Shown here piece after piece: positions 18,298-28,000 of a stretch of 64,000 nucleotides of DNA; positions within the stretch are counted from its first letter, which is position 1; every line of letters begins with the position of its first letter. A program made the translations under genes and the position numbers. The stretch is taken from assembly GCA_964386705.1 (NCBI GenBank), contig CAYLTY010000007.1, positions 11,238 to 75,237 of the forward strand, in the 5' to 3' direction. The notes below the pieces were generated by a model. The model did no database searches. It was not told the DNA's origin and saw only the letters and a program-made list of their open reading frames with translations. This DNA is from AM-0621 sp964386705. Lineage in GTDB: Bacteria > Planctomycetota > Planctomycetia > Planctomycetales > Planctomycetaceae.

Positions 18298-18708
18298 TCA
18301 GCTTGATCCTCGATACGTGTCGACGTCTATCGTGGCGCCGACCTCTGCCAGAAAGCGGAGTACAGGTCCCGTGAATCCAATGATCGGAGTTGAGAGTTGG
18401 TCATCCAACGAGATCGTCAGGACCACATTGAGGCTGGCCGCTAATTCGTGACTCTTAATAAAGGCCGCCAGCTCTTTCACTTGAGGGGAGAGGCGGGCAA
18501 CGACTTCATCCGCCATTTGATAGACGTCGATGATCTCAGCAGTCACCCTGCCAGTAGAAAACTGCCACGAGTTCAACTTCGGAAATGGCTCAGACCTTAA
18601 GCGAACTCGCGTTGGTTCAATGCCAATGACGCTCGTCAGTTGGTGAGGATCGAACTGATCTCCGACAACAGAGAAGTAAACCTCGCCTTGGTTCACGAAC
18701 TTCTCCAC
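18298..18708 (-). CDS. DUF4279 domain-containing protein
   Basis: 136 residues matching the DUF4279 pattern: an N-terminal YFSVVGDQFDP strand, LTSVIGIEPTRVR, a SWQFSTG block, and a C-terminal segment ending in LRFLAEVGATIDVDTY. It is convergent with the E1 gene (24 bases apart) and sits 18 bases downstream of the sigma54 activator gene, so it may be cotranscribed with it. No catalytic residues are recognisable; function unknown. Confidence 0.8.
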   Translation of the reverse strand: MEKFVNQGEVYFSVVGDQFDPHQLTSVIGIEPTRVRLRSEPFPKLNSWQFSTGRVTAEIIDVYQMADEVVARLSPQVKELAAFIKSHELAASLNVVLTISLDDQLSTPIIGFTGPVLRFLAEVGATIDVDTYRGSS

Positions 18709-18726
18709 CTTCCGTGCCAGAGCTAA

Positions 18727-20691
18727 CTACTCTTCTTCGGGCCGTTGAATGTCGTAAGCCTGCAGCTTGCGATCCAGCGTTGAGCGTTCGATATCAAGAA
18801 TGCGAGCAGCTTCGCGCTTGACCCATTTGGTGAAGTGCAGCGTCGCTTCGATATGCCGTTTCTCCATTTCCGCGAGACTCACCGGCGCGTATGCGTCCCC
18901 GGTGTGAGCGCCAACATCCAGATGACTGAACTGGATGTCATCCGGCGCGATCGTCTGGCCTACGGAGAACGAGAACGCTCGCTCAACGACGCTCCGTAGC
19001 TCTCGGACGTTGCCGGGCCAGTCGTACTTCAAGAGCGCATCAATGGCGCCTTCGCCGAACTCTTTGGAGGAGCGAGACTGACGATTGGCTGACACATGCA
19101 GGAAATGTCGGGCCAGTGCCTCAACGTCCTCACGGCGATCGCGCAGCGGTGGAACAGTGATCGTCAGCACATTCAGCCGGAAGAACAGGTCGCGTCGGAA
19201 ATCACCGTCGCGCACAGCTTCCGGGAGGTTGCGATTGGTCGCTGCAACGACTCGTACGTTGACATCCACTGGAGTGTGTCCCCCGACACGTTCGAACGGT
19301 TGCCCCTCCAGCACACGCAGGAACTTCGCCTGCATGGTCGGACTCATCTCACCAATTTCATCGAGAAAAATGGTGCCCTTATGAGCCTGCTCAAACTTGC
19401 CGATCTTGCGGTCTGTCGCCCCGGTGAAGGCCCCCTTCTCATGCCCGAAGAGTTCGCTTTCCAGCAGTGACTCGGTCAGAGCTGCGCAGTTCACGGCCAC
19501 AAACGGAGCATCCTTGCGGCTGCTGTTGGAGTGAATCGCGCGAGCGACTAGCTCCTTGCCAACACCGCTTTCGCCGCAGATCAATGTCGTCTGGTCCGAC
19601 ATCGCGAAGCGGCTGATTTCGCTGCGCAGTTGCAGCATGGCGGCGCTCTCGCCGATCAAATCGCTCTCGATGCGCAGCATTTCTTTGAGCGACTCGTTCT
19701 CGCGGCGAGCCTGCTTCAGGCTCGAGACCAGTTCCGTCTTTGAGAGCAACTTTCTCAGCATCGAACCGGCATGCTCGCCAACCGCCAGTGTGAACTCCAG
19801 TGCGTCGCGGTCGAGGCTCTGCTCAGCCTTCATGGAGTAGAGGTGGATCAGTCCCAGGATGTCATCGCCATCGCGAATCGGAACGCAGATGACGCTGCGG
19901 GCATTCATCGAAGCCAGTGTGGTGAACTCTTCGCTGTCGTTCGAATGCGAAAAGTCCATCGCCAGAATACCGTTGCGTTCACGCAGGGCGGCGTCTGAAA
20001 GGCGATCCGAGACGCGGCTGTAAGGTAATTCTTCCGGAGCTTTGAACGCGACAAGTTTCAGATTGCGAGTGGTCGGCTCCTTCGTGGTGTCACTGGGAAC
20101 AAGCACCGCTCCAATGTCCGGGCGAACGACTTCAAACAGGCCGCGTAGCGTGACATCGGCCAGCGAAGACACATCTTCAGCCGCGCCCATCTCTACCACC
20201 AGCCGGTACAGGCCGGCTAACGGAATGCGGAGTTTCTCAGCCTCGACAGGGTCCTGCCGGTAAACCGATTGTGAACGACGCTCGAGGATTTCGGCCGGCG
20301 TTTCTTCGGCGTCGGAGGCGAGAGTTGCGTCGTGCTGATCGCTGGTCGGTTCGAAATCCACCGACTCCATCGGGCGATCCAGCGTCAGCGTGAAGAGCAA
20401 GAAGGACTTGCCGACATGAATCATGTCGCCTTCGCTGAGCCTGGTCGGATGAGCCAGGCGGGCGCCATTGAGGTTCGTCCCGTTGCTGCTCTCAAGGTCA
20501 CGCACGACCCATTGTTCGCCCTGAGGGCAAACTTCGCAGTGGCGGCGGCTGCAACGGTTATCCGCCAGGGAGATGCGATTGGAATCGCCACGCCCAATTG
20601 AAACCGGCTTGCCGGGGTGCAATGTGTAGATGTCGCGCCAGTCGCGCCCCTCGCACAAGACGAGGTAAGCTATGCCCGCAGTTGAAGACAC
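18727..20691 (-). CDS. FHA-GAF-sigma54-dependent transcriptional activator
   Basis: 654-residue enhancer-binding protein. Order: FHA domain at about 20-95 (SIGRGDSNRISL, SRRHCEV, ESSNGTNLNG), which reads phosphothreonine; a GAF-type sensory domain at about 165-325; AAA+ domain at about 345-580 with Walker A GESGVGKE at about 372, the sigma54-contact loop GAFTGA at about 420 and Walker B FLDEIGEM; and a Fis-type helix-turn-helix at the end (about 610-650; REAARILDIERSTLDRKL). It therefore drives sigma54 promoters in response to a phosphorylated partner, and the Ser/Thr kinases at 847 and 6002 are conceivable but unproven partners. The start is a GTG at 20691 with a weak ribosome site. Domain assignment is firm. 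Confidence 0.94.
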   Translation of the reverse strand: MSSTAGIAYLVLCEGRDWRDIYTLHPGKPVSIGRGDSNRISLADNRCSRRHCEVCPQGEQWVVRDLESSNGTNLNGARLAHPTRLSEGDMIHVGKSFLLFTLTLDRPMESVDFEPTSDQHDATLASDAEETPAEILERRSQSVYRQDPVEAEKLRIPLAGLYRLVVEMGAAEDVSSLADVTLRGLFEVVRPDIGAVLVPSDTTKEPTTRNLKLVAFKAPEELPYSRVSDRLSDAALRERNGILAMDFSHSNDSEEFTTLASMNARSVICVPIRDGDDILGLIHLYSMKAEQSLDRDALEFTLAVGEHAGSMLRKLLSKTELVSSLKQARRENESLKEMLRIESDLIGESAAMLQLRSEISRFAMSDQTTLICGESGVGKELVARAIHSNSSRKDAPFVAVNCAALTESLLESELFGHEKGAFTGATDRKIGKFEQAHKGTIFLDEIGEMSPTMQAKFLRVLEGQPFERVGGHTPVDVNVRVVAATNRNLPEAVRDGDFRRDLFFRLNVLTITVPPLRDRREDVEALARHFLHVSANRQSRSSKEFGEGAIDALLKYDWPGNVRELRSVVERAFSFSVGQTIAPDDIQFSHLDVGAHTGDAYAPVSLAEMEKRHIEATLHFTKWVKREAARILDIERSTLDRKLQAYDIQRPEEE

Positions 20692-20853
20692 GTTGGTTTC
20701 CGGAGTCGATTGAAGATCAATGCGTGGATGGGACGTCTGAAGCAGTAAGCCACCACACTGACCCCACCCGACTGCAGGCTGGTAGACAGTGTTGATCGGA
20801 TTTCTCAGAGCCGCCTTGCGATCGATGCTTGCCGAACCCAGGCCCCAGCGACG

Positions 20854-21105
20854 TCAGGCTTCGATCAATCGACTCTGCGCATCGACCAACGCTGAGTCAA
20901 AACTGCATTCGTGTTGCAGCAAATTCTCAAGGGCTACAGCGACAACCGCGTATGCGTCAGCAGCGCCCTCATGAAACTTCTGAGTGAGAGCAGCCTCAGA
21001 GATGTCAGGGTCGTTCAGCCCCGAATTTCGGCCAAAGTCAACGGCCGCCTGACGGTGAATTCGCGCTTCAACCTGCAGGACATCAACGATGTGTTGGAGA
21101 TCCAT
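20854..21105 (-). CDS. Small hypothetical protein
   Basis: 83-residue frame on the minus strand, starting ATG at 21105 with only a weak GAG upstream. The composition looks protein-like (acidic, with DFGRNSGLNDPDISEAAL and a helical FHEGAADAYAVVAVALENL), unlike the Cys/Arg-rich noise frames nearby. It is 163 bases upstream of the sigma54 activator start on the same strand. No family recognised; it may be a small regulator or a chance frame. Confidence 0.4.
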   Translation of the reverse strand: MDLQHIVDVLQVEARIHRQAAVDFGRNSGLNDPDISEAALTQKFHEGAADAYAVVAVALENLLQHECSFDSALVDAQSRLIEA

Positions 21106-22026
21106 GATGACTACTCAAATTCGTTAAAGCCTAGAGACGAAGAGACCCCGGCAGCGGTACAGCGTGTTACGACTGATCGCTCCGGGGTTGGCTTCTCGTT
21201 TTTACGTGAAAAACGGAGAATTCAATGAATAGCGCCGGCAATTGAAGTGACGAGAAGCCGTCTTCGTGCGAACAGCCGGAGAACCGACGGTTCGCTTGTA
21301 AGAGTCCCGCCGCTCTTCGAAACCAGACTGCCGTGGACCAACTAAGCAGCCTAGTTTCGAAGAGCGAGCGGGATATTGAACAACCCGAAAACCGGTAGGG
21401 CTTCGGGATAATCTCCGAACGGCCCGACCAGGTGGAAACCTCGCACTGAGGATCCGTTATTCCCACTTGTGGCTGCGGGCATGTAGCCACTCGTGAGTCA
21501 CTGGTCGGGCACGGTCGCCTGTCTCTGGCACCTTAGAGAAAGCCGTGTGCCATCGCTCTGATTTTCCCAGGATTTGTCAGGAACCGCTAAATCACAACGG
21601 TTTTCAGAGCGAGTGATTGTCAGAGATCGTTTCGCACAAGGTCGCGATTTTGACCACGACGTAGCAATTTCGAACCCGTGTGCCGTTTTGCAATCTACGT
21701 GCTCGGTGGAATCAGACAACGTGCTGGGCCGAACGCGCAGTCGCGATTGCACGTTGCCGCAGATCTGACGGTTGCCGCGTTCTTAACGATCGTAGCAGCC
21801 TTCACTTGCTCGCTGCTCGTATCGCTTCCGCCATCCTCAACCCAAATGCGAACGACGCTAGCGTTTACTGGTGCAATAGGAACGATCCTTACAGATTCGT
21901 GATGAGCCGCCGCCGCGACAGTAAAGATCGGTTGTTTGCGTAAATTTTGCCGACGCGTTTCTCGATCAACGATGGCCCTCGTTCTTTGAACGCGGGGATC
22001 ACCTCTGAGCTTGCTGCTGTTGATCT
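21106..22026. other. Gene-free region upstream of the giant gene
   Basis: About 920 bases without a convincing gene; short frames on both strands here read as Arg/Ser/Cys-rich noise. The first half (21190-21612) is packed with perfect inverted repeats, given separately. The second half is less structured, with one further 8-base inverted repeat (21717-21724/21749-21756). The promoter and a long 5' leader for the giant gene probably lie here. Confidence 0.5.
21190..21612. repeat. Palindrome-dense element, possible structured RNA or miniature mobile element
   Basis: Perfect inverted-repeat arms follow one another: 21190-21199/21250-21259 (10 bases, enclosing two smaller stems, 21197-21203/21209-21215 and 21221-21226/21241-21246); 21268-21273/21290-21295 (6); 21311-21323/21354-21366 (13, extendable to 18 with one bulge); 21384-21389/21402-21407 (6); 21422-21431/21501-21510 (10, enclosing 21439-21442/21448-21451 and 21469-21474/21485-21490); 21553-21561/21604-21612 (9). 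The first and fifth have the form of closed multi-branch folds. No T-tract or coding sequence explains them. Strand is unknown. Whether this is an RNA gene, a leader or a repeat element cannot be decided from one copy. Confidence 0.55.
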
Positions 22027-22038
22027 GTGAGGGCCGTC

Positions 22039-25000
22039 ATGAGAATGCGTTACTGGTTGTCCGGGTTGTCGTATCGAGTGAAAGGATTGCAGCGAAGAGG
22101 ACGACAATCGCGACGCACGACGCAGTTCCCGCTGTTTCTGTCGCGGTTCACTGCTCGGGCTGAGCAACTGGAAGCGCGGCAGATGCTGGCGGCGACCAAT
22201 CCGTTTGTTGGCCCCGGCAATATTTATGGTGACGTGGGAGTCATCGCCGCTTCGCAGGTCAACACCTACACGCAGACTGCCGGTAGCCTGCACATTGAGC
22301 TGGGTGGAACCACGGCCGGAGCGGGCAACATCAATCCGCTGAGCGGCCATGACCAGATCAACGTCAGCGGCGCGGCGTCGCTCAACGGGACGTTGAAGGT
22401 CTCACTGGTCGACGGCTTTGAACCTCACGAAGGCGACACGTTCGACTTCATGAAGTTCGGCTCGGTCACTGGTAAGTTCAACGATGCTCAAGGTCTCTAC
22501 GGCTTCGGCGATGGCACTCTGTACTTCGACGTCGTGCAGATGTCGGATCGGCTGCGGCTGGTGACCAAAGGTCTGTCGAGTGGTGGCTTCCTGAAGACAG
22601 AATCCGAAGCCCTTAACGACACCGTCGGCGAGTTCCTCTCCGAGTACTTCCGGGACACCGCGACCGACGTGCTGACCGTTCCACTCGACCTGACGGTGGA
22701 TGAATTTGTCTCGGTCAGTGGCAGCGTCACCGTGCGCCGCAATCAGACGGCGAACGTGCCTATCATTGAGACCGGCTCAGACGGCAAGCAGACCACACGC
22801 ACTGTCGCCATGGACGTGCTAACTATCGCTGGATCGGGGTTGCATGCGTTCGTCGGATCGGGAGGCCCTTATCGCATTGATACAGATCTGACGGTTGATG
22901 CCGACAACGACGGCGATGCGACCAACGATCTCGAGGTCAACGAAAACGCCACTGGCTTGCTGCTCGATGACGTCCATTTCGGCGTGGCGGTGTTGCAACC
23001 GAAGGCGACTCAGGCCAATGCGAACCTGCCCTCACGTTTCCTGGCTGTGCAAGCCACCGCTGGCACAGCTGGGTTGGTAGGTACGGGTGATGCATTCACG
23101 CTGATCGCGAACGATGTGGATGTGGCCGTCAACCGTGGTGGTGCTCTCAAGAACGGCAAGGGTTCGGCGATTGCCGACTTCTCCGCGACGGACCTGGATG
23201 CCGACAGCAAAGCCGGGTTCACTCTGTCCGTCGTCGGTACCAAGAACAGTGTCGCGATTGATCTGCCCGGTCAGGCCGTGACGCGTGCGAGCGTGGGCAA
23301 CGCCATTGTGGAAGTCTCTGACTTCATCCACTTGTCCGGAGCGTTGTCGATCGAACGCGGCACGACGGCAGAGTTTGATGTCGTCACCACCAGGACCGAC
23401 AACAAGACATCGACCGACAAAACGGAAATGCATGTGCTGACTATCGGCGGTTCGCACCTGCAGGCGTTTGTCGGCGCGAACGGTCCCTATCAGCGCGACC
23501 AGAACTTCGAACTCGACGAGAACAACGACGGCAATCCGTTCAATGACTTCGTCACGAATCCTGACGCCGTCGGCATCACGGTGAGTGACGCCTCGTTCGG
23601 GGTGACTCTACTGTCCCCAGTCGACACTGAGGCCGGGCTGCCAAACTTCATCGCCGTGAGCGCCGAAGCCGCGCAGGCCGGGCTGGTTGGCGTGAGCGAC
23701 GTGCAATTGGAAGGGTACGGCGTTGCGGTCTCATTCAATCGCGGTGGAGAACTCGCCGACAAGTCGGGCAAAGCCGTCATCAACTTTGAAACCAGCGATC
23801 CTGATGGTGATTCCAAGACCAAAGGCCTAAGCGTTTCAACGGGCACCGGCACTGCTCCAGTCGTCATTGACCTGCCCGGTGCTGAAGTCACTCAAGCCAG
23901 CATCGACAACGCGGTCATCGGCATCTCCGACTTCGTGTCGGTCGCGGGTGGCATCTCGATTGAACAGGGCACGACGGCGAACGTGGCTCTGAATACGCGC
24001 ACTTCCGATGGCAAGACCAAGGTCGAATTCGCGGAAGTCAACGTGCTGACCATTGGCGGCTCGCACGTGACGGCGTTCGTGGGAACGAACGGTCCGTATC
24101 AACATGATGAAGACTTCAGCGCAGACACCAACAGTGACAATAATCCCTACAACGATTGGGTGACGAACCCCGAAGCGACCGGTGTCACCGTCAGCGATCT
24201 GTCCTTCGGCCTGGCGGTGCTGACCCCGACCGACGCGGATGCCGGGCTGCCCGAGTTCACCGTGATGAAAGCCCGCGCCGCGCAGGCGGGCTTGGTTGGA
24301 GTGGATTCCGTTTCGCTCGAAGCGCACGGCCTTGAAGTCGCCATTAATCCTCGCGAAGAACTGGAAGATGGTCGCACGGCGGTTATCGACTTCACGTACC
24401 CGGATTCCGATGCCATCACCATCACCACGACTGGCGAAGACTTCACGCTGGATCTGGAAGGCGAGGAACTCGTTCGAGCAACTGCGGCTCAAGCCCGCGT
24501 GCAACTGTCCGAGTTCGTCTCGGTCACCGGCGCGATTGCCTTTGAGCAAGGTCCCATTCGCACGTTAACCGTTGAGCAACACAGCCCGGCTGGCGCAGCG
24601 CTCGGCCCGACCGTGATTAATCTCGATAATGTGGCTGAGGCCGCATATCGGCTCACACCCATCGTCGAGTTCGCAACCACGAACCGCATCGTGGTTGATA
24701 CCGACACCGACACCATCCTGTTTCCGTCAGTGCATGGACTCACGACGGGCCAGAGCATCGTCTACCGCACGGACGGCGATGCGATCGGTGGGCTGCAACC
24801 TGGAGCGACCTACACCGTCGAATCCGTCAGCAACACATCGCTCCGTCTACGTGATTCAGACGGAGAACTCGTTGATCTCACCAGCGACGCTGCAGGCTCT
24901 CATCAGTTCCTGCCGCTGGTCACCTTTCGCGCGGATAATGATCTGAGCCTTGGCGTTGATGTCGCGACAAACGTCATCACGATGAACGCTGCGCACAACT

Positions 25001-28000
25001 GGCAAACCGGCCAATCCGTGCTCTACGCCGTGGCTGGCGGTTCTGCGATTGGTGGCCTCGTCACGACCAAGGCCTACAAGGTCGAACGCGTTGATGCGAC
25101 CAGTATCAAGCTGCACGGCGATGATGGCGCCGTAGTCGATCTCACGACCGCGCCGCTGACGGGAACGCACACTCTGACCGCGTTCACCGAGTTCAATACT
25201 CAGAACCAGTCTTCCGGTGGTGTGAACGTCGTTAATGACACGATCACGTTTGCTCGCACGCACGGCTACGTGAACGGCGAGAAGTTGGTCTATGAAACCA
25301 GTGGAACTCCGATCGGAGGTCTGACACCGGGACTCGGGCTGGTCTATGTCCTGCGTGTCGACGATTACACGATCAAGCTTGCGGACACCTATTCCGACTT
25401 CAAAGTGGGCCGCGCGATCAACCTGCTCTCGCCCGGCGACGGCGTCCAGAAGTTTTATCGCAGTTTCAATAAGTACACCTTCAACACCGGCGTTGATGCC
25501 AAAGGCGCGGCGATTGAATTACCGGGACACGGCCTCGAAACCGGTGACACGGTGATCTACGAGACTGATCCCGACTATCAGCGAGGTCGGTCGGTCTTGG
25601 ATGGTCTGAAAGTCGGCGGCGAGTACTACGTCAAGAAGATCAGCGATTCGAAGTTCAAGCTGGCGCGCTCGGCAGGGGATCTGGAGGCCAATCGGTTTAT
25701 CACCGTCACCAAGACGAATGGGGCCAGCAAGCTCCGCTTCAAAGAGTTCACCAGCACGACTACTGCTGAACAGCTTGCAGTCGATGTGGTGACCGACACG
25801 ATCTACACCATCGACGCGCATCATCTGCAGGATGGTCAGCAGGTGCGCTACTCGGCGAAGAGTCAAACGCCGATTGGTGGCTTGTCGGATGGATCAACCT
25901 ACACCGTACAAGTCCTCAACGATCGCGCGTTCCGCTTGAAGTCGGGCCCGAGCAACGCCGTTGTGAACCTCACTTCAGCGGGAGTTGGCGTTCAAAGCCT
26001 GACTGCAGTCACGACGGGCACCATAGAACGCAGCTCAGGCGTCATTCGAGTTGACGTCGCCGCCGACACCATCATCTTCCCGACCGCACACAACCTGCTG
26101 GCTTCCGGCGAAGTGACGTATTCCGCCAACGATGGCGATGTGATCGGCGGCCTCACTGACGGCGGTCGCTACTTTGTGCGTGTGGTGAACGCGACGACCA
26201 TCAAGCTGGAAAACGCGTCTCGGCAGGTCGTCAATCTCACGTCAGACGGCGGCGGCATTCAGAGCTTGCTGCGCATCAACGGCGCCACACTCAGCAATCC
26301 GAAGAACGAGATTCATGTCGATCTCAGCGGCGATCGCATTCTCTTTACGGGCGAGCATGGACTGACCGACGGCGAGTCCGTGCGCTATGAAGTTCCGACC
26401 GACCAGACCGCGATCGGCGGCTTGACGAATGGCACGAACTACTTCGTTAAAGTCGTCGATGAAACGTCCATCGAGCTATCCACCACCGAGGGTGGGACGC
26501 GCATCAATCTGACGTCCGCTGGAACGGGCTCGCACCGATTCGCTCTCACGGATCGAGTCCGGTCCGTTGATTCCATCGCCGATATTGATGCAACCACAGA
26601 CCGCATCAACTACGCGCTGGGCCACGGTTTTGAAGACGGTCAGCGCGTGCGTTTCGAAGCCAACGGTGGAGCGAACATCGGGCTAACGAACAACACCATC
26701 TACTACGTCAAAGCGATTGCCGACGACGGCGATTCGCTGCAGTTGCGAGCCGCTCCGACGGGAGCGGTCGTCGATCTCACTCAGTCTGCGAATCGTGTGC
26801 AACCGCTCGCAGCCATCGAAGTCGAGATGCGCACGATGACCATTGGCGGGGCCGGCCTGCATGCGTTCGTTGGCCTGGGTGGTCCTGACAAGTTCGATCC
26901 AAACTTGGCCGAGGACTCCGACAACGATGACGACCCGTTCAATGACTTCGAGACCAACGACGATGCGTTGGGCTTCTCGATCGACAATCTCGCGTTCGGC
27001 TTGGCGGTGCTCTCACCGATTGAAACCGACAGCAATCTGCCCGAGAGCTTCACGGCTTTGCGAGCAACCGCGGACGAAGTGGCACTCGTTGGCCTGGATG
27101 ACGTCTTCACACTGACGGCTACCGGAATCGAAGTGCAGTTGAATCAGGGCGGAGAACTCGACGACAAGCGCGGCCGCGCGGTCGTAAATTTCGCGGCGGG
27201 CGATGCTGACAACGATCAGGAGCCGGGGCTGTCGGTCAAAACGGGAACGGGTACAGATCCTGTCGTGATCGACTTCGTAGGCGAAGAATTTGCCAGCGCC
27301 ACGATTGCTGAAGGCCATGCCAACATCGCGGGCATTGCAGACCTCACGGCAACTTTCTCCATCCATCAAACAGGAGTTGGAGAGGACTCGAAGCTGCTGA
27401 TCGGTGCGACAGACGTCAATGCATTCCTGGGCGTTAATGGTACCGGGCTCGAACTGGTTGATGGCGAGCTGGGCATTGTGATGTTGCCCGGCCACGAAGC
27501 CGAAGGCGCTGATGGTCCGGCTGCGACCTACGCGATGCAGGGCAGCGGTGCCGTGACGACTCGCGGCCTGCCGGTGAACTTCAGCGGTACGGTTGAAATC
27601 AACGCCAACACCACGGGCGATGCCGTCGACGAGACCATTGAAGTCGGCGACGACAAGCTCAACGTCAAGTTTGAAGACGGCGATGAAGTGCTGGAGATCA
27701 CGCCGGGCAATTTCGACGTCAACATTGATGCGTACCTCGGCGAGCTGATTGATGACCTAGCCAGCGAACTGATCGACCAGAAGTCGGACATCAGCTACGA
27801 GGTCGATGAAGACGGCAATCGCACGGCGAACAGTGTGCTGACGGAATACATCCCCGGCACGACAGCGACGCTGGATGACATTCTGGGCATCAGCAAGTTG
27901 CTCGGCGCGGGTGACTACATCCGTCACTACCTGCATCCCGATGAACTGCCCGCTGCCGGTGAAGATCCGCTGCCGGACGTTGAGCACTCATCCGTCGGAC

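Noticed and set aside
21167..21490. Minus-strand 107-residue frame
   Set aside because: It runs through the palindrome-dense element, is Ser/Arg/Cys-rich and has no ribosome site; it looks like a repeat-derived chance frame.
21190..21612. Integron attC array
   Set aside because: The arms lack the GTTRRRY/RYYYAAC core boxes, and no gene cassettes or integrase lie nearby.
21678..21943. Two plus-strand frames before the giant gene
   Set aside because: Overlapping frames in different phases with noise composition and no ribosome site.
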